Source: Bacteroidales bacterium
GTDB taxonomy: Bacteria > Bacteroidota > Bacteroidia > Bacteroidales > UBA932
Assembly: GCA_017398335.1 (NCBI GenBank)
Contig: JAFQGK010000046.1
Span: 25,180 to 89,179 of the forward strand
Reading direction: 5' to 3'
DNA: 64,000 nt
The position numbers and the translations under genes are program-made. Position 1 is the stretch's first letter. The number at the start of each line of letters is the position of its first letter. Shown here piece after piece: positions 50,257-59,374 of this stretch. The notes below the pieces were generated by a model. That model had not been told where the DNA came from. It saw only the letters and a list, made by a program, of their open reading frames with translations, and did no database searches.

Positions 50257-51261
50257 TTATTCTTCCAGTGAGTTGAAAAGTGTTACATCGCTGAACTGGA
50301 TGCCGTCCTTTTTACCTTTCTTGCTTACATACCATCTGCCGTCCCCGAATGAATACAAGCCTGTGCTGCCCCATGGGAAGTGAGATGCCTCAGTTACAGA
50401 AAGCTGCTCTACCTCATTCTCCTCGTAAGGAACTCCCTCCAGCTTGCCGCTAAACGGCTTTTGGTTAATGTCCAGGGCAAAGAGACTGTAATTCGGATAT
50501 TGAGATTTGCTGCCTTTGTAAACAGCGAGATACAGTCTTTCGCTATGGGCGTCATAAGTCATGTTCTGAACACCGTATCTCGTGTTTCCGGTCTTTACGA
50601 AGTATTTGTGAAGAGGCTTGGAAAGATCATCCATCGCAAAGCACAGAAGAATATTGTAGTCGTTGTCTACACGGGTTGTGTCATCATATATACCGTATGC
50701 CACATAAAGGAACTTCTCCTTGCTGTCGGATCCGAAACCTGGAGCTATCGCTACTCCATCCATGCCGGAACAACCATATTTGTGTTCAAGTCTGACGCCG
50801 TTCACTTCGACTGTGTCCAGATAGTCTTCAGCGACCTCGTCTATTGCATGGAGGGTCATGGCTTCTTCAAAAGGAACATCCAGACGGTCCATCTTTGTGA
50901 CGTCAATCTCAGCGACATAGAATCGGCTTGCCGCCTTCTCATATCTTGCAGCTCCGAGAGCATCAGCAATGCCGTTTCCGATCTCGTCGTCCTTGATTTC
51001 AAGTGAAGCATATACCTTCTTTGTCTTTTCGTCATATGTCATTGCGCCGAGATGGCCGTTTATACCTGTCACGGAACCAATCAGATTTCCCTCAAGATCG
51101 CTCTTGAAGAATGCACTGGTGAAAGAACTGTAAAGACAATTTTCCTTTTTGTCAAGGGCGATTCCCTGAATGTGAAGCTTACCTCCTTCAAGGTGTATGA
51201 CCTCGGGATAAGTGACCTGACAACCTGTTGCCAGCATCAGAAGTATAAATAATTTTTTCAT
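50257..51261 (-). CDS. Beta-propeller-like lipoprotein, hypothetical
   Basis: The ATG at 51261 gives the signal MKKLFILLMLATGC with a lipobox cysteine, so the 334-residue protein should be lipid-anchored. The body shows recurring short beta units (HIQGIALDKKENCLYSSF, GAMTYDEKTKKVYASL, EKFLYVAYGIYDD, NMTYDAHSERLYLAVYKG, GSTGLYSFGDGRWYVSKKG) consistent with a five- to seven-bladed propeller. No enzyme motif is recognised. An alternative ATG is directly adjacent at 51264. The gene is convergent with TrkH and divergent from the M20 hydrolase. Confidence 0.75.
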   Translation of the reverse strand: MKKLFILLMLATGCQVTYPEVIHLEGGKLHIQGIALDKKENCLYSSFTSAFFKSDLEGNLIGSVTGINGHLGAMTYDEKTKKVYASLEIKDDEIGNGIADALGAARYEKAASRFYVAEIDVTKMDRLDVPFEEAMTLHAIDEVAEDYLDTVEVNGVRLEHKYGCSGMDGVAIAPGFGSDSKEKFLYVAYGIYDDTTRVDNDYNILLCFAMDDLSKPLHKYFVKTGNTRYGVQNMTYDAHSERLYLAVYKGSKSQYPNYSLFALDINQKPFSGKLEGVPYEENEVEQLSVTEASHFPWGSTGLYSFGDGRWYVSKKGKKDGIQFSDVTLFNSLEE

Positions 51262-51318
51262 CATATCCGCAAAGTTAACAAAAATCTTCAATCAAGATAG
51301 ACCTATTGTAATTTTGCG

Positions 51319-51326
51319 TATATTTG
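51319..51326 (+). promoter_or_regulatory. Candidate -7 element for the lysine/DAP cluster
   Basis: TATATTTG at 51319-51326 followed by CAG. The -33 half is not recognisable. A start near 51333 makes ATG 51363 a better start for the M20 hydrolase than the ATG at 51333. Confidence 0.5.
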
Positions 51327-51362
51327 CAGTAAATGCATAAATGTGTGCTCACTGCTTTTGTG

Positions 51363-52439
51363 ATGGATATTGGACTCTTCAGACAGATGCTTGACATGGA
51401 CTCCACTTCCGGTAGGGAGAGGGAGTTTGCTGAGTTTCTTGCTGCAAGGCTTCAGACAGAACGTAACAAGGTTGATACATTCGAGGTCGGCGACGGAACG
51501 TTGAATGTCCTGATTTCGTGGGGAGAGCCGGAGGTTGTATTCTGCAGCCATCTCGACACCGTGCCTCCTTATATCGAGCCTTCTTTCAGCGAGGATGGAG
51601 CAGTTGTATGCGGACGCGGAACCTGTGATGCCAAAGGACAGATATTCGCAATGTGGGAGGCATGCAAGGTGTTGGAATCCAAGGGATATGAGGGTTTCGG
51701 ACTCCTGCTCCTTGCCGGTGAAGAAACCGGTTCTTATGGAGCAAAGGCATTCAGGGATCAGTATTCCGGAGCGGAGTGGGTAATTGTGGGTGAACCGACA
51801 GATAACTGTATGGCTTCTGCTGCGAAGGGTACCAAGGCGTTTGAGGTTACTTTTGCAGGACAGGCTTTTCACTCAGGATATCCTCAGTATGGCATAAGTG
51901 CTGTAGAGCTCTTCAATGATTTCATGAATGCTCTGAGAAGCGTAAGGTTCCCGATTGATGAGACGCTTGGAGAAACGACCTGGAACGTCGGCAGGCTGGT
52001 GAGTGATAATCCGCAGAATATCCTCAGCGATTCTTTGACGTGCCGTGTGTATTTCAGGACAACATTCGAATCAGACGAGATGGTCTGCAATATTATGAAG
52101 AATATCGCGGGAGAGGATGCGAGGCTGAGATTCGGACGTCCGAGAGTTCAGGACGGATCTGATGTGGTAGGAAAAGATGTCGCGCAGTGGCAGAGGGCCA
52201 TGAGTGTAACGTCGCTTGGAGGTGATACGCCATCCAGGTTCGAGACTTTTGAGGGATTCCCTTCCAAGCCGGTGGCTTTTGGAAGCGATGCTCCTCAGTT
52301 GACGAATTTCAGACGTAAGGTGTTGTGCGGCCCGGGATCTATCCTTGTGGCTCACAGAGCTGATGAACATGTACTGCTCTCAGAGATCGAGTCCGCTGTA
52401 TCCACCTACGTGAAAATGTTTGAATATATAAAGAAATAA
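51363..52439 (+). CDS. M20 family metallohydrolase (ArgE/DapE-like)
   Basis: A zinc-dependent amidohydrolase of 358 residues. Metal and catalytic motifs are VVFCSHLDTVPP (His/Asp), GRGTCDAKGQIFAMW (bridging Asp) and LLLAGEETGSYGAK (general base Glu pair), followed by the dimerisation domain with FHSGYPQYG. The C-terminal VAFGSDAPQL/GPGSILVAHRADEH supplies the last ligand. ArgE, DapE and related deacylases cannot be separated by motif alone, but the gene stands directly before lysC-dapB-dapA-dapD, so succinyl-diaminopimelate desuccinylase is the most likely role. The start at 51363 is chosen because the -7 promoter box ends only seven bases before ATG 51333. Confidence 0.85.
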   Translation: MDIGLFRQMLDMDSTSGREREFAEFLAARLQTERNKVDTFEVGDGTLNVLISWGEPEVVFCSHLDTVPPYIEPSFSEDGAVVCGRGTCDAKGQIFAMWEACKVLESKGYEGFGLLLLAGEETGSYGAKAFRDQYSGAEWVIVGEPTDNCMASAAKGTKAFEVTFAGQAFHSGYPQYGISAVELFNDFMNALRSVRFPIDETLGETTWNVGRLVSDNPQNILSDSLTCRVYFRTTFESDEMVCNIMKNIAGEDARLRFGRPRVQDGSDVVGKDVAQWQRAMSVTSLGGDTPSRFETFEGFPSKPVAFGSDAPQLTNFRRKVLCGPGSILVAHRADEHVLLSEIESAVSTYVKMFEYIKK

Positions 52440-52511
52440 CGTATTCTAACATATGCATGTACGTCCTTACAACCTGCACGATACACAAATGATTTTGAAT
52501 ATATAAAGAAA
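52419..52511 (+). repeat. 18-bp direct repeat between the M20 gene and lysC
   Basis: TTTGAATATATAAAGAAA occurs at 52419-52436, as the last codons of the M20 hydrolase gene, and again at 52494-52511 just before lysC. The offset is 75 bases. It looks like a local duplication or a slipped-strand insertion of the intervening bases. Confidence 0.75.
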
Positions 52512-52521
52512 CGTTGATAGT

Positions 52522-53895
52522 ATGTTAGTAATGAAATTCGGTGGCACTTCAGTTGCCAATTTTGAAGCGATCACCAGAACGATTTTCATAATAGGAGGCA
52601 AACTTGACAAGAAACCTGTAGTGGTGGTTTCGGCATTGTCGAAGGTTACAGACCTTCTTTATAGAATCTCGGATGCAGCAGCTTCCAGAAATGAAGCGGA
52701 GACGCGTGAACTGCTTGCCCAGCTTCGCAAGCGCCATACGGATCTTGCCGGGGAGCTTCTTGCACAGAGCGTTCTCAAGGATGAGGCAGTGGCGAAGGTC
52801 AATGAAATATGTGATAATCTGGACTCCATTGCAATGGCAGTGTGTTCCCTTGGCGAACTCTCGGACCGCAACAAGGCCATAATCATTTCGAACGGAGAAT
52901 ATCTGTCCTCTACTATAATCGCGTATGCGATGAATTCCAAGGGTATCAGGACAAAGTGGGTGGATGCGCGCAGCATGATGGTCACAAACAATTCATACAT
53001 GAAGGCGGAACCGGATATGACAGCGATCATGGAAAGGGTGCCGGGTGTCATTGCAGATGCTTATGATGGAATGGATGCTGTGATAACCCAGGGCTTTATC
53101 GGAGTGACCAAGGATGGAGAACCGACGGTTCTCGGCAGGGGAGGTTCGGACTATTCAGCTTCGCTGATCGGAATGGCTGTAGATGCTGAAAGGATAGAAA
53201 TATGGACTGACGTGGATGGCGTGAGGACTGCTGATCCTCGCAAAGTGCAGAATACCAGGTATCTTGAAAAAATTTCGTTTGAGGAGGCAGCGGAAATGGC
53301 GCATTTCGGAGCAAAGGTGCTTCATCCTCTGACCATCGAACCGGCTGTCAGGAAGAGTATCCCGATCTATGTGCTGAATTCGATGAATCCTTCGGGAAAA
53401 GGTACGGCGATTCTCCGCAATGAGTTTATTGAAGACGGTGTGAAGTCTGTATCCTTCAAGGAAAACATCAGGGTGATAAACATTTTCTCTACCAGAATGA
53501 TCAATACGTCCGGCTTCCTTCGCCGCGTGTTTGAAATCTTCAGCGAGAGCAAGGTGTCTGTAGACCTGATCAGTACATCGGAGGCTAATATATCCGTTAC
53601 GGTTGATGCAGCAGAAAGGATAGAGCCTGTCGTAGAACAGTTGTCGGAATTTGCTGATGTGATTGTGGATGACGACAAGTCTCAGGTGTCGGTGATCGGA
53701 AAGAACATAGTGCGTCTGAACGGCATGCTGAAGAAGACATTCACGCCTTTGAAAAAATGTAATGTATATATGATCTCTCAGGGAGCATCCTTCGTCAATA
53801 TCAGTTTTGTAGTTGACCGGGAGGAACTTTCGGAGGTTGTGCAGGACCTTCATGACCATCTTTTCGATCAGGTGGAGGAACTCGAAACATTTTAA
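52522..53895 (+). CDS. lysC: Aspartate kinase
   Basis: This enzyme phosphorylates aspartate, the first step to lysine, DAP, threonine and methionine. The kinase domain starts MLVMKFGGTSV and has PVVVVSALSKVTDLL, GEYLSSTIIAYAM, TQGFIGVTKDGEPTVLGRGGSDYSA (split around the substrate loop) and IWTDVDGVRTADPR. Two ACT domains follow from about residue 310 (VINIFSTRM, VDLISTSEANISVTVD, and KCNVYMISQGASFVNISFVV), so feedback control by an amino acid is expected. With 457 residues it is a monofunctional enzyme without a homoserine dehydrogenase part. Confidence 0.95.
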   Translation: MLVMKFGGTSVANFEAITRTIFIIGGKLDKKPVVVVSALSKVTDLLYRISDAAASRNEAETRELLAQLRKRHTDLAGELLAQSVLKDEAVAKVNEICDNLDSIAMAVCSLGELSDRNKAIIISNGEYLSSTIIAYAMNSKGIRTKWVDARSMMVTNNSYMKAEPDMTAIMERVPGVIADAYDGMDAVITQGFIGVTKDGEPTVLGRGGSDYSASLIGMAVDAERIEIWTDVDGVRTADPRKVQNTRYLEKISFEEAAEMAHFGAKVLHPLTIEPAVRKSIPIYVLNSMNPSGKGTAILRNEFIEDGVKSVSFKENIRVINIFSTRMINTSGFLRRVFEIFSESKVSVDLISTSEANISVTVDAAERIEPVVEQLSEFADVIVDDDKSQVSVIGKNIVRLNGMLKKTFTPLKKCNVYMISQGASFVNISFVVDREELSEVVQDLHDHLFDQVEELETF

Positions 53896-53905
53896 TTGAA
53901 CAATC

Positions 53906-54586
53906 ATGAAACTTTATATAAGCGGATATGGAAAAATGGGAAGGATGATAGAAAAAATCATCCTTTCTCGCGGTTTGGAATATGCCGGATGGACAGAATC
54001 GGTTACAGAGACGGACCCGGCTTTGGCGAAGGAATGTGTATGCATTGATTTTACGACTCCGGCGGCCTTCAGAGAAAACTATAAGTTCCTGGCAGAGAAT
54101 TTCAAGGCTGTGGTGGTCGGTACGACAGGATGGGCAGATATCAGGGAAGAGGTCATTGCCTTTTTTGAAAAATGCGGGACGCCGATGATATGGGCCAGCA
54201 ACTTTTCTATAGGAGTGAATGTTTTCTTTGCAGTTACGGATTATGTGTCGAAGATGCTGGGAACAACCGGAGGTTACAGCCCGTATATGGTTGAGATGCA
54301 TCATTGCCACAAGCTGGATGCTCCGAGCGGCACCGCAAGGTCGCTTGCAGATATTGTCGACGCCAACATGAATGTCGAGACAGATATCCAGTCTGTAAGA
54401 TGCGGAGAGATACCGGGAATACATACTGTTGGATTCGAGGGACTTAATGACAGAATAACACTGACTCATGAGGCGTTTTCACGTGAGGGCTTTGCTGCTG
54501 GAGCAGTAGAAGCGGCATTGATGGCAGAGGGCGTATCAGGAGTGTGTGAATTCAAGACTTTGTTGTTGAAGAATAATGAAAGATAA
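53906..54586 (+). CDS. dapB: 4-Hydroxy-tetrahydrodipicolinate reductase
   Basis: DapB reduces the DapA product with NAD(P)H. The Rossmann start MKLYISGYGKMGRMIE is followed by CIDFTTPAAFRENY, VVGTTGW and the substrate motif VEMHHCHKLDAPSGTAR. With 226 residues it is shorter than many DapB proteins (240-270), mainly through a short coenzyme domain, as is usual in Bacteroidetes. It begins ten bases after lysC and overlaps dapA by eleven bases if dapA starts at 54576. Confidence 0.95.
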   Translation: MKLYISGYGKMGRMIEKIILSRGLEYAGWTESVTETDPALAKECVCIDFTTPAAFRENYKFLAENFKAVVVGTTGWADIREEVIAFFEKCGTPMIWASNFSIGVNVFFAVTDYVSKMLGTTGGYSPYMVEMHHCHKLDAPSGTARSLADIVDANMNVETDIQSVRCGEIPGIHTVGFEGLNDRITLTHEAFSREGFAAGAVEAALMAEGVSGVCEFKTLLLKNNER

Positions 54587-55457
54587 TATGTTAAGAGGAT
54601 GTGGAACTGCTCTGGTTACTCCATTCAAGGACGGAGCGGTCGATTACGAAGCTTTTGCTGCCTTGGTTGACAGGCAGGTCGCAGGAGGTGTGGATTTCCT
54701 CGTGCCGCTGGGAACAACAGGTGAGACCCCTTGCCTGACCGATGAAGAGAAAATAAACCTGCTTCATATAACAAAGGAACATTCCAATGGCCTTCCGGTA
54801 ATGGCCGGCGTAGGCACAAATTCACTGGAGCAGACCATTGCCAATATAAGACTTCTTGAGCCGCATGGCGTGGACTATTTCCTGGTAGTGGTGCCATATT
54901 ACAACAAACCTCCTCAGGAAGGTCTGTATCAATACTTCAAGGCTGTAGCGGAAGCCGCTTCGAAGCCGGTGGTGCTTTATAATGTACCGGGAAGGACAGG
55001 AACGAATATGACAGCACAGACTACCTTGAGGCTTGCAGCGCTTGGGAATATAGTTGCAGTCAAGGAGGCGTCTTCCAATCGTGATCAGATTCTCGAGATC
55101 ATTGCAGGCCGTCCCGATGGCTTCTCAGTCTTGAGCGGAAATGATGATGAGACTTTCGATCTTATGAAGAACGGAGCTGACGGTATCATCAGCGTCGCCT
55201 CAAACATTGTCCCTGCTATGGTGACGGAACTCGCCCATGATATGCTCGAGGGTAAGGAAAATGAAGCACTCGCAATCCATGAAAAGCTTATGCCTTTGTT
55301 CAAAAACTGTTTTGTCGAAAGCAATCCTATTCCGACAAAGGCAGCTCTGTCTGCTATGGGGTTGATGCATAATGAATTACGTCTGCCGCTTGTTCCGGCT
55401 TCCCAGCCAGCATATGAGCTGATGACAGAAACAATCAAGGATTTGAAACTATTGTAA
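54576..55457 (+). CDS. dapA: 4-Hydroxy-tetrahydrodipicolinate synthase
   Basis: DapA condenses pyruvate with aspartate semialdehyde. The TIM-barrel protein has 293 residues with [13 protein letters not shown], the pyruvate-binding [12 protein letters not shown], the tyrosine of [26 protein letters not shown] and the Schiff-base lysine in [10 protein letters not shown] near residue 165. Two starts are possible: ATG 54576, overlapping dapB by eleven bases, or ATG 54588, just after the dapB stop; both keep the conserved N-terminus. Confidence 0.95.
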   Translation: MKDNMLRGCGTALVTPFKDGAVDYEAFAALVDRQVAGGVDFLVPLGTTGETPCLTDEEKINLLHITKEHSNGLPVMAGVGTNSLEQTIANIRLLEPHGVDYFLVVVPYYNKPPQEGLYQYFKAVAEAASKPVVLYNVPGRTGTNMTAQTTLRLAALGNIVAVKEASSNRDQILEIIAGRPDGFSVLSGNDDETFDLMKNGADGIISVASNIVPAMVTELAHDMLEGKENEALAIHEKLMPLFKNCFVESNPIPTKAALSAMGLMHNELRLPLVPASQPAYELMTETIKDLKLL

Positions 55458-55458
55458 G

Positions 55459-56232
55459 ATGAATACTGAGCTGAATAAATTCAATGAAACGATGCGCGGC
55501 CTGGAAACCGGTGAGATAAGGGTCGCTGAGAAAGTAAACGGTGAGTGGAAGGTCAATTCGTGGGTGAAGGAAACCATTCTTTCAGGATTCCGTCTTGGCA
55601 AGCTGGCTGATATGTCGCAGGGACAATTCTCTTTCTTTGATAAGGATACGATCCCGACAAGGACTTTCACTGCGGAAAACGGAGTGCGTATAGTCCCGGG
55701 CGGAAGCAGTGTGCGTAGAGGTGCTTACCTTGCTCCGTCTGTGATAATGATGCCTCCGGCATATGTGAATATAGGAGCATATGTTGATGAAGGAACGATG
55801 ATTGACTCACATGCATTGGTGGGTTCATGTGCCCAGGTCGGAAAGCATGTGCATCTTTCTGCAGCTTCACAGCTAGGAGGAGTACTCGAACCTGTCGGCG
55901 CTCTTCCGGTAATCATTGAGGATAACGTATTCATCGGCGGTAACTGTGGAATATACGAAGGTACCATCGTCAAGGAGAATGCAGTGATCGGAACAGGAGT
56001 GATAATCAATGCTTCTACAGCGATATTCGATGCTACGACAGGTGAATATATCCGTGCGAATGAAAACGGCCAGATTGTGGTTCCGTCAGGAGCTGTAGTT
56101 GTTGCAGGAAGCCGACCTGTAAGCAAGGGACCGGGAGCTGAGCAGGGTATTCATCTCTATTGTCCGGTGATTGTCAAATATCGTGACGAAAAGACTTCAG
56201 GTTCGATAACGCTCGAGGATATGCTCCGTTAA
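55459..56232 (+). CDS. dapD: Tetrahydrodipicolinate N-succinyltransferase
   Basis: DapD adds succinyl from succinyl-CoA to tetrahydrodipicolinate, the first committed step of the succinylase branch. The 257-residue protein has the helical N-terminus with [18 protein letters not shown] and a left-handed beta-helix of hexapeptide repeats ([59 protein letters not shown]). It starts one base after dapA. Its presence shows that the organism does not rely only on DapL or the dehydrogenase route. Confidence 0.95.
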   Translation: MNTELNKFNETMRGLETGEIRVAEKVNGEWKVNSWVKETILSGFRLGKLADMSQGQFSFFDKDTIPTRTFTAENGVRIVPGGSSVRRGAYLAPSVIMMPPAYVNIGAYVDEGTMIDSHALVGSCAQVGKHVHLSAASQLGGVLEPVGALPVIIEDNVFIGGNCGIYEGTIVKENAVIGTGVIINASTAIFDATTGEYIRANENGQIVVPSGAVVVAGSRPVSKGPGAEQGIHLYCPVIVKYRDEKTSGSITLEDMLR

Positions 56233-56235
56233 TAT

Positions 56236-57426
56236 ATGTATAAAGAATTGTTTTCAGATGATGTGGGTTCCTTCTTCAGATCTCCAGTCAGGGAGATTTT
56301 CAAGAAGGTAGACCTTAATTCCATATATTCTTTTGCAGGAGGTTATCCTTCTGCCGAGACCTTTCCACTGGAGTCAATCCGTCAGACAATGTCCGAGGTT
56401 ATCGACAAGTATGGGGGTAAGGCCTTTCAATATGGTGCTACTCAGGGGGTTATGGAACTTCGTGAAGCTGTGGCTGAGCGATATTCCGTTCCGGTTGACA
56501 GGGTGCAGATCACATCTTCTTCCCAGCAGGGGATCGATGTGTGTGCAAGGGTACTGGTCAATCCTGGTGATGTGATCCTTACCTCCAGTCCTTCTTATCT
56601 CGGAGCTTTGCAGTCATTCTGTTCCTATCGGGCAGAGATTGTGGGAGTGCCTCATTGTGATGATATAGAGAAATACAAAGATGCTTATGTGGCTGCAATA
56701 GCCAAGGCAGAGACTTCCGGGAGCAAGGTCAAGTTCCTTTATATGATTCCGGATTTTCAGAATCCTTCAGGTGAATCACTGACTCTCGAGGAAAGGAAGA
56801 TGCTGGTCGGACTTGCAGAGGAATATGGATTCCTTATAGTTGAGGACAGCCCGTATCGCGAGCTCAGATATGAGGGAGAACATATTCCTACGATGTATTC
56901 CCTTGCCCCGGACAGAGTCATTCACCTCGGGTCCTTTTCCAAGATCTTTGCACCGGGGTTCCGTCTCGGCTGGGCCATAGCTCATCCGGATATTCTGGAT
57001 AAGATATATGTCTGCAAGCAGTCTCTGGACCTCTGTCCTCCGATCTTTGACCAGTATGTGGCGGCAGAATTTCTGAAAAGCGGCCGTCTTGATGAAAATC
57101 TGGCGAAAAGCGTGACTTTATATAAAGGGAAAAGAGACCTGTTACTTTCGCTGCTGGAAGAGTATATGCCTCAGGGAGTGTCCTGGACCCATCCTCAGGG
57201 AGGCCTTTTCCTCTTTCTGACAATGCCCGAGGGCTTTGATGCAGTCGCTTTTTATGATAAGGCGCTTTCTGCAGGAGTTGCGTATGTGGCAGGTGAATTC
57301 TTTCATCCGGACCGCAGCGGAAAGAATACGATGCGGCTGAACTTCTCTTTCATGAGTCCTGAGAAGATCATTGCCGGCATCAAACTGTTGGCAGAACTGT
57401 TAGCAGACGGACTGGGTCTGGAATGA
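56236..57426 (+). CDS. PLP-dependent aminotransferase (AroAT/LysN-like), candidate DapC
   Basis: A fold-type I aminotransferase of 396 residues close to the aminotransferase domain of MocR proteins and to LysN/Aro8. Landmarks are YSFAGGYPSAETFPLE, FQYGATQGVMELREAVAERY, ITSSSQQGIDVCARVLVNPGD, FLYMIPDFQNPSGESL, VEDSPYRELRY and the PLP lysine in LGSFSKIFAPGFRLGW. It is inserted between dapD and dapF, three bases after dapD, exactly where N-succinyl-LL-DAP aminotransferase would be needed. The dedicated DapC/ArgD enzymes are of a different subgroup, so this role is inferred from position. Confidence 0.87.
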   Translation: MYKELFSDDVGSFFRSPVREIFKKVDLNSIYSFAGGYPSAETFPLESIRQTMSEVIDKYGGKAFQYGATQGVMELREAVAERYSVPVDRVQITSSSQQGIDVCARVLVNPGDVILTSSPSYLGALQSFCSYRAEIVGVPHCDDIEKYKDAYVAAIAKAETSGSKVKFLYMIPDFQNPSGESLTLEERKMLVGLAEEYGFLIVEDSPYRELRYEGEHIPTMYSLAPDRVIHLGSFSKIFAPGFRLGWAIAHPDILDKIYVCKQSLDLCPPIFDQYVAAEFLKSGRLDENLAKSVTLYKGKRDLLLSLLEEYMPQGVSWTHPQGGLFLFLTMPEGFDAVAFYDKALSAGVAYVAGEFFHPDRSGKNTMRLNFSFMSPEKIIAGIKLLAELLADGLGLE

Positions 57427-57437
57427 ATGGTTTCGTC

Positions 57438-57459
57438 ATTGCCGGCTTAGAACGGCAAT
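57438..57459. repeat. Palindrome of the 21-22-nt family, intergenic copy
   Basis: ATTGCCG (57438-57444) and CGGCAAT (57453-57459) form a 7-bp stem, with the GTCAT flank on the left as in the other copies. It fills most of the gap between the aminotransferase gene and dapF. Confidence 0.8.
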
Positions 57460-57473
57460 CTGATATATAAGAC

Positions 57474-58349
57474 ATGTATATGAAATTCTACAAATACCAA
57501 GGTGCCGGAAATGATTTCCTTATCGCAGACAACAGATCTGGAGCCATAAGGGAAGAGTCTGGAGTGCTCTATTATAGGGAAGACGACGGTTCGGAAAAGA
57601 GCGTTGTCATTGCCGATCTTTGTGATCGCAGGTATGGAGTCGGAGCGGACGGAGTCATGCTTCTGGAGACTTCATCTGAGCATGATTTCAGGATGACTTA
57701 TTTCAATTCCGACGGGTCCGGAGGAATGATGTGCGGCAACGGGGGCAGATGCATCGTTGCGTTTGCAGCAGACCGTGGTATCGGAAAATTTGATTTCATT
57801 GCGGCAGACGGCTTTCATACGGCTGAAATAATCAATTCTGAAGGAGGTACGAAGACTGTACGTCTCAAAATGAAGAATGTTGATGGGATTCACAGATATG
57901 AATCTCTTACCGGCCCATCATTTCCTTCAGAAGGATGTTTCCTTGACACCGGAACCCGCCATTATGTACGTTTCGTTAAGAATGTGGATGCATACGATGT
58001 TGTAGCTGAAGGACGTGACATCAGGCAAAATGCGCAGGAGCTGCTGCCTGTAGGGGCCAATGTGAACTTTGTACAGCCGGAAGATGGCATTCTGAAGATC
58101 AGGACATATGAGAAGGGAGTGGAGGATGAAACCTTTGCCTGTGGTACTGGAATCGTGGCTTCCAGCATTGCGGCATATGCCTATGGTGTCCTGCCATCTT
58201 CAACGGATGCGACAGCAGGAAGGGTCAGGTATGATATCCGGGCAAAGAGAGATGCCCTGGCTGTGGATTTCATCCCTGAGCGGGGAGATGAGTTTGTGGA
58301 TGTATGGCTTACGGGCCCGGCTGCATATGTGGCGGAAATATATGTCTGA
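57474..58349 (+). CDS. dapF: Diaminopimelate epimerase
   Basis: DapF turns LL-DAP into meso-DAP, the peptidoglycan cross-linker and lysine precursor. KFYKYQGAGNDFLIADN opens the protein. The two catalytic cysteines lie in MMCGNGGRCIV and ETFACGTGIVASS, and FNSDGSGG precedes the first. With 291 residues it is slightly longer than average (about 275) through insertions such as VLYYREDDGSEKSVV. ATG 57474 and ATG 57480 are both possible starts. Confidence 0.96.
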   Translation: MYMKFYKYQGAGNDFLIADNRSGAIREESGVLYYREDDGSEKSVVIADLCDRRYGVGADGVMLLETSSEHDFRMTYFNSDGSGGMMCGNGGRCIVAFAADRGIGKFDFIAADGFHTAEIINSEGGTKTVRLKMKNVDGIHRYESLTGPSFPSEGCFLDTGTRHYVRFVKNVDAYDVVAEGRDIRQNAQELLPVGANVNFVQPEDGILKIRTYEKGVEDETFACGTGIVASSIAAYAYGVLPSSTDATAGRVRYDIRAKRDALAVDFIPERGDEFVDVWLTGPAAYVAEIYV

Positions 58350-58365
58350 TATTCTGAAAAAATAT

Positions 58366-58373
58366 TATTTTTG
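58366..58373 (+). promoter_or_regulatory. Candidate -7 element for the DUF4465 lipoprotein gene
   Basis: TATTTTTG at 58366-58373 fits TAnnTTTG. The -33 half is weak. The ATG at 58393 would be only about a dozen bases from the start point. Confidence 0.4.
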
Positions 58374-58392
58374 TAAAAATATTCAATTGAAA

Positions 58393-59151
58393 ATGAGAAA
58401 GATACTTTTTTATATAATCGCTTTGACTTCTGTGGTTTCATGTCTGAATGGAACGAGCTATAGTTCAAGCTATCAGGTCCTGGCAACTTTTGATTATGGT
58501 GATGCCAAGTTCAGGTCAGACAGTACATTCTATGTGTCGGCGGAGAATATCGGAATAGGATGGAATTACCTTGCATTCTGTCATAAAGTTGACGCTTCCG
58601 GAGATTTTCTTGGAGGATTCAGACTTTCATGTCTGGAAGGACAGATCAAGGAAAATGCAGACGGGACTGCTCCTCAGGCTGAAGGTGATGCACAGCCTCT
58701 TGATATGACATGGAGAGTCAACACCGTGCCAGAAGCAAACAATTATATGGTGTTCTGGGATAGCGGTGATATGCCGGAGTCGCATATCCTGTTCATGAAT
58801 CCTACCAACGGAAAATGCACTATGGCACTCTGCTATGTCTGCAATACGGCGAAAGTGGCGGAAGAGATCAAGTCAAAGTTTGAAAGGGGAGACAAACTTA
58901 TATTGAAAGCTACCGGTTTCCTTGCAAAGAACGAGACAGGTTCGGCTGAGATAGCGCTTGCCGACTACACACAGAACGATAAGAATGGTACGCCGAAGGA
59001 TTCCATCATGAGCAGATGGACGCAGTTTGACCTTGAGAAACTCGGTATGGTGGACGAAGTGAGGTTTGAGATTATTGATGAGAATAATAAGATTCTTTCA
59101 AAATATTTCTGCCTCGACAATCTCTCGGCTTCGATATCTCTCGAGTATTGA
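58393..59151 (+). CDS. DUF4465-like lipoprotein
   Basis: The ATG at 58393 gives a short signal (MRKILFYIIALTSVVS) ending in a lipobox at SCLNG. The 252-residue protein is beta-rich; the blocks ATFDYGDAKF, AFCHKVDASGDFLGGF, DMTWRVNTVPEANNYMVF and PTNGKCTMALCYVCNTAKVA agree with the DUF4465 jelly-roll-like family of Bacteroidetes surface proteins. The ligand is unknown. A longer frame runs back into dapF but lacks a plausible start. Confidence 0.75.
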   Translation: MRKILFYIIALTSVVSCLNGTSYSSSYQVLATFDYGDAKFRSDSTFYVSAENIGIGWNYLAFCHKVDASGDFLGGFRLSCLEGQIKENADGTAPQAEGDAQPLDMTWRVNTVPEANNYMVFWDSGDMPESHILFMNPTNGKCTMALCYVCNTAKVAEEIKSKFERGDKLILKATGFLAKNETGSAEIALADYTQNDKNGTPKDSIMSRWTQFDLEKLGMVDEVRFEIIDENNKILSKYFCLDNLSASISLEY

Positions 59152-59182
59152 TCTTTATTAACAACTTAAATATTTACTTACT

Positions 59183-59356
59183 ATGATTGGATTTATTGTA
59201 TGGCTTGTAGGCCTTATCTGCTGCATCTGGTGTATTAAGGATGTATGGGCAAAGAACCTTGACACTGTTGTGAAAATTCTTCTTACAATCGCTCTCCTTG
59301 CTTTCAGCTGGATCGGATTGGCTGTTTATTATTTCATTCTCAGAAACAGACTATAG
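59183..59356 (+). CDS. Small 57-residue two-helix membrane protein
   Basis: The ATG at 59183 opens MIGFIVWLVGLICCIWCIKD, a first membrane helix, followed by a short polar turn (VWAKNLDT) and a second helix (VKILLTIALLAFSWIGLAVYY), ending FILRNRL. Codon use is like that of neighbouring genes and the frame is open only between this ATG and the TAG. It resembles the phospholipase D-nuclease-N/PLDc_N-type or immunity-related short membrane proteins only in topology; no family is claimed. It precedes a DUF975 gene by 18 bases. Confidence 0.7.
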   Translation: MIGFIVWLVGLICCIWCIKDVWAKNLDTVVKILLTIALLAFSWIGLAVYYFILRNRL

Positions 59357-59374
59357 GAATTTGATTTATAGATT

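Noticed and set aside
51259-51280. Minus-strand TAACTTTG box before the beta-propeller lipoprotein as its promoter
   Set aside because: It would start transcription at or after the ATG and has no -33 partner, so I do not list it.
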